A stretch of DNA of 64,000 nt from Conyzicola lurida (GTDB taxonomy: Bacteria; Actinomycetota; Actinomycetes; Actinomycetales; Microbacteriaceae): the NCBI RefSeq assembly GCF_014204935.1, contig NZ_JACHMJ010000001.1:1860001-1924000 (forward strand), read 5' to 3'. The translations under genes and the position numbers were made by a program. Below the pieces are notes generated by a model. It was given only the letters and a program-made list of their open reading frames with translations, searched no databases and was not told the origin of the DNA. This document shows, piece by piece, positions 40,253-47,761 of the stretch (its first letter is position 1; each line of letters begins with the position of its first letter).

Positions 40253-40773
40253 GCTGCCACCCCCGTGAGCCGGGCGAGGCGTGGCAGCCGGCTGTCGATC
40301 CAGGCGGCGAGGTGGATGTCGCGTTCCTCCGGCTCCGCGACGACCGAGTCGCGCAGGAAGAGGCCGCCCATCGGGCTGATGGCACCGAGCTCGTCGAGGA
40401 GGGGCTGGAGGTGGGTGGCGCCGGCGAGCGAGTGCTCGGGCGACGCGGCGACGGTGAACGGGATCGTGAGGGTGTCGGCGAGGGCGCCGGGACCGTAGCC
40501 GTCGAGGAACGCCTTGAGCAGCCCCGTGTACGAGCCCTTGTAAACGGGGGTCGCCACGACGAGGACCTGCGCGCCCGTGAGCGTGGAGCGGAGCGCGGCC
40601 GCGGCCGGGTCTGCGTAGTCCAGCACCCGGCTGCCGAAGGCCGCCAGATCGTGTACGTGCGTGGAGTCTGCTCCGATTCGTGTCGCGAGCAGCTCGACGA
40701 ACGCGGTGGTCGCGGCGAGGGTCTTCGAACCCTGACGCGGATTACCCACGACGCCGTCAATGGTGAGAGTCAC
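40249..40773 (-). CDS. NADPH-dependent FMN reductase (SsuE/MsuE-like)
   Basis: This 174-residue flavodoxin-fold reductase is the first gene of the operon. It has GNPRQGSKTLAATTAFVELL near residue 10 for FMN phosphate binding, and ATPVYKGSYTGLLKAFLDGYG near residue 75, the hallmark of SsuE/MsuE. SsuE-type enzymes feed reduced FMN to sulfonate monooxygenases. Having two unrelated flavin reductases in one operon suggests that the two LLM enzymes have different reductant needs or that demand is high. The 189-bp region upstream must contain the operon promoter. Confidence 0.9.
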   Translation of the reverse strand: MTLTIDGVVGNPRQGSKTLAATTAFVELLATRIGADSTHVHDLAAFGSRVLDYADPAAAALRSTLTGAQVLVVATPVYKGSYTGLLKAFLDGYGPGALADTLTIPFTVAASPEHSLAGATHLQPLLDELGAISPMGGLFLRDSVVAEPEERDIHLAAWIDSRLPRLARLTGVAA

Positions 40774-40962
40774 TTGTGCCTCCAGGGCTCAGATCGCATC
40801 TGTCAATAAGAGAGAAGGAGAGCAGACGGGTGAAGGGCTTCGATTCCGAGAAGGAAGCGAAGACAATGGCCCGCGGAGGTCCGTTGAGAAGAACTGTATA
40901 AGCAGCGTGTTACGTGAAAGTTGCCGTGGCTGTTTCTAGCGTGTTAACTCATCGGCCGGTGT
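40774..40962 (-). promoter_or_regulatory. Upstream region of the ten-gene operon
   Basis: This AT-richer gap precedes the FMN reductase start. TTATACA at about 40890-40900 on the minus strand is a possible -10 element. AGCGTGTTA occurs twice in direct orientation on the plus strand (near 40907 and 40937), about 31 bases apart, and may be a regulator site. No -35 matching consensus is clear, and I see no gene in the interval. Confidence 0.3.
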
Positions 40963-41388
40963 TCACGGGCCGGTGAGCAGCTCGAGCGTGCCATCCGAGC
41001 GGAACGAGTAGACGTCGACGCCCGCGTCCCTGGCCGCGCTCAGCGGCCACGAAGACGACGTGAAGAATCGCGCCTGCGGCTCGGCCACGCAAACCACGAG
41101 TCGGGGCCGCGTCGGCAGTACGCCCCGCAACCAGACCAGCTTGAACATGTCGGCGAGAGCGCCCATTCGATGCGTCGAGCGCGGCACACCGAGATACGGC
41201 ACGAGCTGCACGAGCACGCTCTCCGCCTGGTCGATGCCCTCGACCTCAACGCGCAGGTTGCCCGGCAGGTGCAGGGTACGCGGCTCGAGCTCCGACTTGT
41301 ACAGGGCCCCGAGAGCGCGGAGCATGGCGTGCTCGGTCGATTCTTCTTCGATGCGGCCGGTGGTTCCGATGTGGACCACGAGAACCAC
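40963..41388 (-). CDS. Hypothetical protein, 141 aa
   Basis: I do not recognise this family. The product is a 141-residue soluble protein without signal peptide or membrane span. It has strand-helix alternation (VLVVHIGTTGRIEEES, LRVEVEGIDQAESVLVQLVPYLG, PRLVVCVAEPQARFF), which would suit a small alpha/beta fold. It stands alone between the flavin operon promoter and the tRNA-derived island boundary, transcribed leftward. The composition is natural for coding sequence and the frame is the only sensible one here. Confidence 0.6.
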   Translation of the reverse strand: MVLVVHIGTTGRIEEESTEHAMLRALGALYKSELEPRTLHLPGNLRVEVEGIDQAESVLVQLVPYLGVPRSTHRMGALADMFKLVWLRGVLPTRPRLVVCVAEPQARFFTSSSWPLSAARDAGVDVYSFRSDGTLELLTGP

Positions 41389-41472
41389 CCCCTCCGACGT
41401 CGACTGAACAGGACGAGCCTACGCGTCGCGTATTTCGAGGATGTTTCTCTGGCCACCGGAGGGTGCCGGAAA

Positions 41473-41516
41473 CGAACGAAGCCCCGCTCGAGAGCGGGGC
41501 TTCGTTCGGGCTTTTT
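41473..41516. terminator. Strong hairpin terminator left of the island boundary
   Basis: CGAACGAAGCCCCGCTC (41473-41489) pairs perfectly over 17 bp with 41492-41508, with a 2-base centre; CTTTTT follows at 41511-41516. It lies 10 bases outside the tRNA-Ala 3' fragment. It was probably the original terminator of the tRNA-Ala gene before the island was inserted between them; the T-run suggests it also works in the plus direction. Confidence 0.8.
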
Positions 41517-41526
41517 CAAGCCATTG

Positions 41527-41562
41527 TGTGGATCCAAGGGGATTCGAACCCCTGACCCCCTG
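41527..41562 (-). repeat. attR-like fragment: 3' end of tRNA-Ala (36-bp direct repeat, copy 1)
   Basis: These 36 bases are identical to 58442-58477, the last third of the intact tRNA-Ala(GGC) gene (T-arm, acceptor 3' strand and two following bases). Upstream on the minus strand the rest of a tRNA is missing, so this is a displaced 3' end, as left by integration of a tRNA-targeting element. It marks the left boundary of the 16.9-kb island. Confidence 0.88.
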
Positions 41563-41904
41563 TTGCCTCAACCAGGTCTAGGACTCACCTAGGTTGGGTT
41601 GACGACTCGAGTTTTCTCGAACAAAGTGCTGGTCCCTCGGGTTTATCCAAAACCGAATTACTGCGTTGCGATTCCCGATTTTATCCTCATCGGGCAATTT
41701 CGACCACTCTCGACGGCGCTGAAGTGTCGAATAAGTGTCGACGGCCCATAAGCGCGTCACGCTCGCAATTCGCGATCAATAGCCCAGCCTCACGCATCTC
41801 GCACGCTGAGACGACGATCGCTTCGCCCGAACGTCGAACTCGGCACCGCCCAACTCACCCGCCCAGAGGGCGCAGGTGTCGCTCAGGGTAAGTCACCGCT
41901 ACAG
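41563..41904. other. Island left end without recognisable gene
   Basis: About 340 bases of clearly lower GC than the flanks lie between the tRNA fragment and the first island gene. A 60-codon minus-strand frame (41578-41760) is present but resembles nothing I know and lacks a ribosome-binding site. A decayed integrase would be expected in such a place, but none can be read. Confidence 0.5.
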
Positions 41905-42216
41905 CTACCGAGTGGCGTTGCGGACGCGACTTTTCCCGCGGACACGGGCGGTCCAGTTGTAGACATCAAGCAGCCGCGGAACGCCGATGTAAACAGCTGT
42001 CGGCACCACGACGAGGGTCAGCGTCAACGCACGCAGAACAGGGTTCCAATGTTCGATGAGCGGACCGGTCACGGTCATCCCGATCGCGACCAGCGGGAAG
42101 ATCACCATCCAGGTGATCAGTGCTCGCACATGAACGGACGGAGCCGTAGTGAGTCGGTGACTTGTCACGTCAGTCTCGACCTCTTCGAGCGGCTTGCAGT
42201 CTTTCTCCATCGTCAT
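41905..42216 (-). CDS. Small two-span membrane protein
   Basis: This product has 103 residues when started at ATG 42216, which has AAGGA five bases upstream. A polar N-terminus is followed by two hydrophobic segments: ALITWMVIFPLVAIGMTVTGPLIE, then LRALTLTLVVVPTAVYIGVPRLL. The double-span pattern resembles the C-terminal membrane module appended to some antibiotic-biosynthesis-monooxygenase (ABM) domain proteins, but the ABM domain is absent. The frame extends upstream to 42318 with less natural sequence. It is divergent from the TetR gene and shares a 340-bp intergenic region with it. Function unknown. Confidence 0.6.
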   Translation of the reverse strand: MTMEKDCKPLEEVETDVTSHRLTTAPSVHVRALITWMVIFPLVAIGMTVTGPLIEHWNPVLRALTLTLVVVPTAVYIGVPRLLDVYNWTARVRGKSRVRNATR

Positions 42217-42558
42217 TCCGTCCTTCGGTCTCATCGACGCAGTCAGGTTCACCCCGTAGTCGGAGAACGATTCAGTCCGAGGCGCGGGATACCCCGGCGC
42301 TATCCGCAGCCAGCGCACATGGGATTCGTGGAGCCACGGAGATTTCGCTCTCTAACCCTTCGCGGTTCGCTAGCTACGCCACATGCAGAAGTCTCTAGGC
42401 CGGCGTTAAACGGCATGCAACGGTCCTAGGATTCACGATCCGACGATTCCCATCGTCAATGAACACGGTTGTGGAATTGGCACGACGTTGACCGAGCTAA
42501 TGCAACGATCACCGCACATTCCCCAGCGCAAGTAGACGAACCAGTTACTATTGCATTT
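42217..42558. other. Divergent intergenic region before TetR gene
   Basis: About 340 bases separate the small membrane protein and the TetR gene. The only structure I can support is the TetR-type operator at 42532-42553. The rest shows no gene with natural composition. Confidence 0.5.
42532..42553 (+). promoter_or_regulatory. TetR-type operator, site 1 (autoregulatory)
   Basis: The first 10 bases GTAGACGAAC and the following GTTACT are shared with two sites upstream of the alpha/beta hydrolase genes. The site overlaps TACTAT (42546-42551), a -10 element placed seven bases before ATG 42559, so a bound repressor would block the TetR gene's own promoter. Confidence 0.65.
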
Positions 42559-43182
42559 ATGACGAAGGAAAATTCAGATCCGAATCCGGCGACCGCGCCC
42601 GCTGACCCGCCTCAGCCGCTCGGACGGGGGGCGGCGACGAAAGAACGCATTGTGGATGCGGCGGCAGACCTCTTTTACGCTCAAGGGCTCCGCGCAGTCA
42701 GCGCTGACAAGATCATCGAGCGGGCCGGGATCACGAAGGTGACGTTCTACCGTCATTTCCCAGCGAAAGACGACCTTATTGTCGCCTACCTCGAGCGCCG
42801 GGCGGCTTGGGAGCGGATGGTCATCCTCGCAGCAAGTGAGACCGCCCATGGCGACGTCGATGAGACACTCCGGCTCGTTTCCTACGGGATCGGACAGGAG
42901 GCCTGCTCCCCCGGCTTCCGCGGGTGCCCGTTCATCAACGCCGCGGCGGAATACGCGGACGCGGAACACCCGGTGCGGAAGGTCGTCGACGCCCACCGCA
43001 CCTGGTTCCTATCGATGCTCAACAAGCTCACCGCCTCAATCGGTATTCACGATCCCGCGGTGGCCGACGAGTTGATGATGCTGCGCGACGGAGCCATGGT
43101 GACCGGCTATCTCGGCGATGCGAAAAAGGTCGGCGCAGCGCTGCTTTCTGCCAGCCGAGCTGTGGTGGGCTTGGAACGATGA
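42559..43182 (+). CDS. TetR-family transcriptional regulator (island regulator 1)
   Basis: This 207-residue protein has an N-terminal disordered stretch and then a TetR HTH: ATKERIVDAAADLFYAQGLRAVSADKIIERAGITKVTFYRHFPAKDDLI (residues 24-75). The C-terminal ligand domain contains GFRGCPFINAAAEYADAEHPVRKVVDAHRTW, typical of a common TetR_C subgroup. There is no Shine-Dalgarno sequence before ATG 42559, and a TACTAT element ends seven bases upstream, so the mRNA may be leaderless. The next gene overlaps the stop by four bases. Its predicted targets are the operators here and before the tandem hydrolases. Confidence 0.9.
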   Translation: MTKENSDPNPATAPADPPQPLGRGAATKERIVDAAADLFYAQGLRAVSADKIIERAGITKVTFYRHFPAKDDLIVAYLERRAAWERMVILAASETAHGDVDETLRLVSYGIGQEACSPGFRGCPFINAAAEYADAEHPVRKVVDAHRTWFLSMLNKLTASIGIHDPAVADELMMLRDGAMVTGYLGDAKKVGAALLSASRAVVGLER

Positions 43183-43577
43183 CCACCGGATCAACCGATC
43201 TGCGCGCGATGCTAGCCACGCTCGAGGCGACAAAACGGCCCGACGAGTACGTTTATGCCGTCGTCGACCGGGACCATCCGGTCGTGCCACTGTCCGCGGC
43301 GACTGTCGCTGAGGATGAAGGGCTGACGGTGGTGCTCCGCCGTCCGGATGCCGATACTCACGGAGTCCGCTACGAGTTCGTGGCGGCGTGGTTGACCCTT
43401 ACGGTGCACTCCTCGCTTGAGGCCGTCGGCCTCACCGCTGCATTCTCCACCGCGCTAGGAGAGGCCGGCATCAGCTGCAACGTCATGGCCGGTTTCCACC
43501 ATGATCATCTACTCGTCCCGGCCACCGATGCCGGTCGGGCGCTGGAGGTGCTCAGCGGCCTCCGCACCCAGAATTAG
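43179..43577 (+). CDS. ACT-domain protein
   Basis: This 132-residue protein begins at ATG 43179 inside the TetR stop (ATGA). It resembles the small stand-alone tandem-ACT proteins: the N-terminal part YAVVDRDHPVVPLSAATVAEDEGLTVVL and the C-terminal part WLTLTVHSSLEAVGLTAAFSTALGEAGISCNVMAGFHHDHLLVP match the paired ACT pattern seen in aspartate-kinase-like regulatory proteins. ACT domains bind small ligands, often amino acids. Coupling to the TetR gene suggests it may modulate or share the signal of that regulator. The 3' end overlaps the convergent PAP2 gene by 69 bases. Confidence 0.83.
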   Translation: MTTGSTDLRAMLATLEATKRPDEYVYAVVDRDHPVVPLSAATVAEDEGLTVVLRRPDADTHGVRYEFVAAWLTLTVHSSLEAVGLTAAFSTALGEAGISCNVMAGFHHDHLLVPATDAGRALEVLSGLRTQN

Positions 43578-44222
43578 CTCGGGCTTTTCACTAACTTTGA
43601 GCATTCGGCGCCTTGCGTGTCCACGTGCGATCGCGGATCTGGCCGAGTACACCACCACGGCGAGGGCCGACCCCCACAGCGCACCGGCTATGGTGTCCGA
43701 GAGCCAGTGAGCGCTGAGGTAGGTGCGCGACCAAGCCATCACGAGGATGTACCCGACGGCGAGAACCCACACCCACAGCCTCCGGTAGATGAGCGCGGCG
43801 AACACGCCGAGCGTCGCGACGTTTGTCACGTGTCCCGAGGGGAACGACCCGGCATCGCTGATCGTGAGCATGTCGTCGGGTCGAGCACGGGCGAGGATAG
43901 GTTTGAGCGCCTGGACCAGCACGAGCGAAACTACGCCGGCGACCAGGAAGCCGGGTACAGCCCTCGCGCGTCGGGTCAGCAGCAGCGTCCCGGCGATTAG
44001 CGCGGGAATGACCCCGAATCCCAGTCCGTCCGCACCCCACACGTCGAGAACGTAGGCAAGTTGGGTTAGCGGGTCCGTGCGGCTCGCCACCATCACCGCA
44101 CGCCACCAGAGGTCGATCACGGGTGGGCCGACCACCACCGAGAGCACCGCCCCCGCCGCAGGAACCGCCAAGACGACGGATGCGGATATCGCGTGAACAA
44201 GTCGAGACGACACAGGCCTCAT
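43509..44222 (-). CDS. PAP2-family phosphatase
   Basis: This 237-residue membrane phosphatase has the three PAP2 motifs in order: KPILARARPDD near residue 108, PSGH near residue 127, and SRTYLSAHWLSD near residue 165. The His in the second and third motifs is catalytic. Substrates of relatives include phosphatidate and undecaprenyl diphosphate. ATG 44222 overlaps the PQ-loop gene's stop by four bases. Its last 23 codons overlap the ACT-domain gene on the other strand by 69 bases, an unusually long convergent overlap. Confidence 0.88.
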   Translation of the reverse strand: MRPVSSRLVHAISASVVLAVPAAGAVLSVVVGPPVIDLWWRAVMVASRTDPLTQLAYVLDVWGADGLGFGVIPALIAGTLLLTRRARAVPGFLVAGVVSLVLVQALKPILARARPDDMLTISDAGSFPSGHVTNVATLGVFAALIYRRLWVWVLAVGYILVMAWSRTYLSAHWLSDTIAGALWGSALAVVVYSARSAIARGHARRRMLKVSEKPELILGAEAAEHLQRPTGIGGRDE

Positions 44223-45022
44223 GTTGTGAGTGTCCGTTGGATTCGCGAGTCCGACACTGTGGCAAGTACGGACGTCACGCTGGCGGCGGCAAGCGGCTCC
44301 TCCACGATACCCAGCAGTTTGTCGACTGCTGGGCCCACATCGCGGAGCTCGTGTGCGGGCTGCGAGGGGCTCGTCACCGTTGGACTCTTTCTCCGGATGA
44401 GGCCGTGACGGTGGATGAGTATGCCTGATAGCACGGCTGCGCCGAGCACCAGATTGATCGTCCCGTTGATCAGCACGGCGAGGTCGGAGAGGAGGAAGCC
44501 GTACAAGCCCCAGATCGCGCCGTACCCACCTGCGAGAACCCATGTCGCGACCGCATTTCCGCTCAGGTCGGACGCGGTGAAAATGGCCAGGATGCTCGGT
44601 CCGAATGCCCAGACCGTAGTAGTGGCGAGGACCACCGTCACGAGCTCTGGAACCCCGATAGCGAGGACCCCGCCGAGTAGGGCGAGGAACAAGAAGGGGG
44701 TCGCCAGCAGGTGGCGGTCTCCTCCCCAGACAGTGCTGAGGACGAATACCGCTGCAGTCAAGAGGGCCGGCAACAGCAGCGCCAGCGCCGTGAAGGGCGA
44801 GCCATTGATGTAACTCGAGACCACCCACGCCGTGTTCGATGCGGTTCCGGTGGCCCACCCCGCTATGGAGACGCCCTTTGCGTTGTGGGAGCGGACGAGG
44901 AGTGCCAGTTGCGGTATCGCGCCGGCCACCGCTATCGCGGACGCAGCAACAGGAAGTACGAGCAGAAGCGCTTCGGTGGCGCTCAGGCCCTGCAGGGATG
45001 AGAAAAAGGCGTGCACGGACAT
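44219..45022 (-). CDS. PQ-loop (SWEET/SemiSWEET-like) membrane protein
   Basis: This 267-residue protein has about seven membrane spans and a PQ-loop motif near residue 36 (AGAIPQLALLVRSHNAKGVS), followed by IAGWATGTASNTAWVVSSYINGSP. A second, weaker repeat begins near residue 140. That gives a SWEET-like 3-1-3 layout; such proteins carry sugars or amino acids by facilitated diffusion. A 60-residue soluble tail ends the protein. It overlaps the downstream PAP2 gene by four bases, so the two are co-translated. Substrate unknown. Confidence 0.78.
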   Translation of the reverse strand: MSVHAFFSSLQGLSATEALLLVLPVAASAIAVAGAIPQLALLVRSHNAKGVSIAGWATGTASNTAWVVSSYINGSPFTALALLLPALLTAAVFVLSTVWGGDRHLLATPFLFLALLGGVLAIGVPELVTVVLATTTVWAFGPSILAIFTASDLSGNAVATWVLAGGYGAIWGLYGFLLSDLAVLINGTINLVLGAAVLSGILIHRHGLIRRKSPTVTSPSQPAHELRDVGPAVDKLLGIVEEPLAAASVTSVLATVSDSRIQRTLTT

Positions 45023-45131
45023 GCTGCTGAGGATCCTTTGGTGAAGTGTCTCGACGGTGGGATTCCACGCTACGAATCCCCCAGACCCCGGACATCCGCG
45101 CCCCTACTGACTTATCACCGGCGCCCCTCGA

Positions 45132-45980
45132 CTAGACCTGTGGATTGTTCCAGATCCAGTTGACCCGGTCGTACAGCGGCGAGAGCCCTGCCCGCAGCAG
45201 ATTGTCGAGCGACTGGTTGGTGCCGCCGGGCGCCGGCCGGCCGGTCTCCGCGATCAGCCGGTCGATTCCCGCCCGGCGTGCCGCCTCGGCGCGGATGGCA
45301 ATGAGCGCCCGTTGGGCGCCGCGCCCTCGATGCTCGGGGAGTGTCGCCGCGCCGAGGAGCGCCCCGACACCTCCGACGATCGCGAGCGACGCTCCGGCGA
45401 TGAGCGACTGATCTGCCCAGACTCCGAACGGTTGGATGAATCCTCGCCGCGCGGACTCGGCGGCGAGGGAGGCCAAGTGCTCGGGCGGCATTCCGAAACC
45501 GCGGAACACGGTGTCAGCCCATTCGTCAAGGTCTTCCGGGCCGACCGCTTCGACCCGGAGCCCGTGCGGGTATTCGCCCGCGACGTCGCTCGACCCGGAG
45601 AGTTTGACCCAGCTTGAGCCGGCGGTCAGCCCGAACTCTGCACAGAGCAGATCCCAGTCGGGGGGAAACAGCTCGGGTGCGATCTGGATCGTTGCCGAGG
45701 GTGTGCCCTGGGCGAGGTAGAAGTCGACCATCTCGACGATCGCGGCACGGTCGATCGGGCGGAAGAAACCTAGTGCCTTGCTCCAGTAATTCACCGGATC
45801 GTTCGCCATCGAAGTCGCGATACCGCCTGACGCCAAGTGCACTGCGCGCGTTCGAAGAACGTCTTTCGCGGGTTCGGGCGCGCCGTTAAGCCAGTCGAAG
45901 AACCACGCGGCCTCGGCTCGCTCGGACGCGAAGAATGGGAGACCGTCGGCGGGTCTGTGGTCTGGGGTGAACTCGGGCAT
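45132..45980 (-). CDS. GNAT-family N-acetyltransferase
   Basis: This 282-residue protein has a C-terminal GNAT domain with the acetyl-CoA-binding motif LPEHRGRGAQRALIAIRAEAARRAG (residues 220-245; R-G-x-G-A form). The N-terminal half (YWSKALGFFRPIDRAAIVEMVDFYLAQG) resembles the non-catalytic GNAT-like halves of two-domain members. ATG 45980 has GGAGAG about nine bases upstream; an ATG ten codons earlier lacks one. It is divergent from the GMC oxidoreductase, and the shared 206-bp region holds two 7-2-7 palindromes. Substrate unknown. Confidence 0.85.
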   Translation of the reverse strand: MPEFTPDHRPADGLPFFASERAEAAWFFDWLNGAPEPAKDVLRTRAVHLASGGIATSMANDPVNYWSKALGFFRPIDRAAIVEMVDFYLAQGTPSATIQIAPELFPPDWDLLCAEFGLTAGSSWVKLSGSSDVAGEYPHGLRVEAVGPEDLDEWADTVFRGFGMPPEHLASLAAESARRGFIQPFGVWADQSLIAGASLAIVGGVGALLGAATLPEHRGRGAQRALIAIRAEAARRAGIDRLIAETGRPAPGGTNQSLDNLLRAGLSPLYDRVNWIWNNPQV

Positions 45981-46055
45981 GCGCGCTCTCTCCGTGATGT
46001 CGAGAGGCACAGCGCGTCTCCCTGCCGACGTTACGTGCCGTCGAGGCGTCGTTCA

Positions 46056-46071
46056 TCCGTGGTTATACGGA
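46056..46071. promoter_or_regulatory. Island palindrome site 1 (degenerate)
   Basis: TCCGTGGTTATACGGA has the same 16-bp length and the outer TCCGT/ACGGA of the island palindrome, but the inner bases do not pair. It lies 41 bp (centre to centre) upstream of the perfect site 2. Confidence 0.45.
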
Positions 46072-46096
46072 GGTCCTTCCCTCGCCTCCGGGTACC

Positions 46097-46112
46097 TCCG
46101 TGCCCGCACGGA
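46097..46112. promoter_or_regulatory. Island palindrome site 2 (perfect)
   Basis: TCCGTGCCCGCACGGA is a perfect 7-2-7 inverted repeat in the divergent GNAT/GMC promoter region, 75 bases before the GMC start. The 7-2-7 spacing is known for NarL/LuxR-type HTH operators. Confidence 0.65.
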
Positions 46113-46186
46113 TGAGCCGCGGAATGCGCCTCCGTACCGTCAAACGCATGGATGTTTTCCATCCAGTTTCCAGAGACGAGGACACA

Positions 46187-47761
46187 ATGACTGACCCCAT
46201 CAACCCCACCGCCGGCGTACACCGCTTGGAGCCCGAACCCGTTGTGCGGACGTACGACTACATCGTCGTCGGCGGCGGAACGGCCGGCAGTGTGATTGCC
46301 TCCCGGCTCAGCGAGGACCCGGAAATCGAGGTGCTGCTCATCGAGGCGGGATCGGCGACGGCACTTCCCGAGATGGAGTTCCCGGGCTACTGGCCCGCGC
46401 TGCTCGGCACGTCGGCGAACTGGGGGGAGTCGACCGTCGAGCAGGGCTTCCTCGGTGCCCCGCTCGCCGCACCGCGCGGGAAGGCGCTCGGCGGTTCGTC
46501 GAGCATCAACGGACTGAACTTCCTCCGCGGCCACAGCTCCAGCTACGACGCCTGGGTCGACCAGGGCGCTACAGGGTGGGGCTTCGATGACCTCCTCCCC
46601 TACTTCCGCAAGAGCGAGACCACGGTCGGACGCGATCCGCTCTTGCGCGGCACCGACGGACCCCTGTTCGTCGGCCCGACGCTCGACCCCAGTCCTGTGG
46701 TAGTCGCGGGCCTCGCCGCCGCGGCGGAAATGGGATACCGGACTGCGGACGACATCTCCTCTGGCGTCGAGACCGGCTTCGGCCTCTCCGACGCGAACGT
46801 GCGCGACGGACAGCGGATGAGCGCCGCCGACGCCTATCTGCGCCCCTTCGCCGGGCGGCCGAACCTTCACATCATCACCGATTCGACGGCCAGGCGCCTC
46901 CTCATCCATGACGGCGTGTGCACGGGTGTGGAATACGGTGACGGCGTCGTGTTCGGAACCGTCGCGACTGCGCGTCGAGAGGTCATCCTGACTGCCGGCG
47001 CGATCGGCTCTGCCCAGCTATTGATGCTCTCCGGTGTCGGCCCCGCGGACCACCTCACCGAACTCGGAATCGACGTGGAACTCGACCTGCCCGGTGTCGG
47101 CGCGAACCTGCACGACCACCCCATGTCGACCGTGGTGTTCGAGCACGCGACACCGCTGGCGACCAACCCGGAGAACATCTTCGGACAAGGAGTCGGACTC
47201 GTCAACACGAACGGGAGCGACGACGCGCCGAACCTGCAGATCCTGTTGATCAGCCAGCCCTACCGTAACCAGGCGCTCGACGGCCCGGCACCGGGCGAGG
47301 GCTACGCCATCGCGTTCTCGGCGATGCTGCCCCGCAGCCGCGGAACCGTGCGCCTGTCCAGCCGCGACCACCTGGCCTCGCCGCTCATCGACCCGGACTA
47401 CCTCGGCGACACCCACGACCAGCAGGTCATGATGGCCGGACTCCGCATCGCGAGAGAGATCGGCTCCGCGGACGCCCTTGCCGACTGGCGCGGGGCGGAA
47501 GCGCAGCCCGGGCGCCCGCTCGACGGGGAGGACGCCATGCTCGCTTACCTCCGGGAGAGCCTGACGGTCTACTTCCACTACGCGGGCACCTGCCGTGTGG
47601 GCACCGACGACCTGGCCGTCGTCGACCCGGAGCTCCGTGTGCGCGGCATCTCACGGCTGCGCGTCGCCGATGCATCCATCATGCCTTCGCCCGTGTCGGC
47701 GAATACCAACGCGACCGTCTTCGCCATCGCCGAGCGAGCCGCCCAGCTCATCGCCGGCTGA
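46187..47761 (+). CDS. GMC-family FAD oxidoreductase
   Basis: This 524-residue flavoprotein of the glucose-methanol-choline family oxidises alcohols. The dinucleotide-binding motif is VVGGGTAGSVIASRL near residue 25, GMC signature 1 is GKALGGSSSINGLNFLRG near residue 100 and signature 2 is GAIGSAQLLMLSGVGP near residue 270. The catalytic His is in YFHYAGTCRVG and the partner Asn in PVSANTNATVF near the C-terminus. ATG 46187 follows a GAGG and matches the family N-terminus; an earlier ATG is inside the palindrome-bearing promoter. The next gene overlaps its stop (TGATG), indicating a two-gene operon. The alcohol substrate is unknown. Confidence 0.92.
   Translation: MTDPINPTAGVHRLEPEPVVRTYDYIVVGGGTAGSVIASRLSEDPEIEVLLIEAGSATALPEMEFPGYWPALLGTSANWGESTVEQGFLGAPLAAPRGKALGGSSSINGLNFLRGHSSSYDAWVDQGATGWGFDDLLPYFRKSETTVGRDPLLRGTDGPLFVGPTLDPSPVVVAGLAAAAEMGYRTADDISSGVETGFGLSDANVRDGQRMSAADAYLRPFAGRPNLHIITDSTARRLLIHDGVCTGVEYGDGVVFGTVATARREVILTAGAIGSAQLLMLSGVGPADHLTELGIDVELDLPGVGANLHDHPMSTVVFEHATPLATNPENIFGQGVGLVNTNGSDDAPNLQILLISQPYRNQALDGPAPGEGYAIAFSAMLPRSRGTVRLSSRDHLASPLIDPDYLGDTHDQQVMMAGLRIAREIGSADALADWRGAEAQPGRPLDGEDAMLAYLRESLTVYFHYAGTCRVGTDDLAVVDPELRVRGISRLRVADASIMPSPVSANTNATVFAIAERAAQLIAG

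Noticed and set aside
28983-40773. A complete rut (uracil degradation) operon
   Set aside because: RutA-, RutB-, RutE- and RutF-like genes occur, but the RutE-like gene is in a separate unit, RutC, RutD and RutG are absent, and the importer and NtaA-like enzyme do not belong to rut.
40890-40960. Consensus sigma-70 promoter for the flavin operon
   Set aside because: A TTATAC-like -10 is visible, but no matching -35 at 16-18 bases, so I list only a low-confidence upstream region.
41527-41562. Functional second tRNA at the left boundary
   Set aside because: Only the T-arm and acceptor 3' strand are present; no D-arm, anticodon stem or 5' acceptor strand precedes it.
41578-41760. Short frame as remnant of the island integrase
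   Set aside because: The 60 residues show none of the tyrosine-recombinase motifs (R, HxxR, Y) and no ribosome-binding site.
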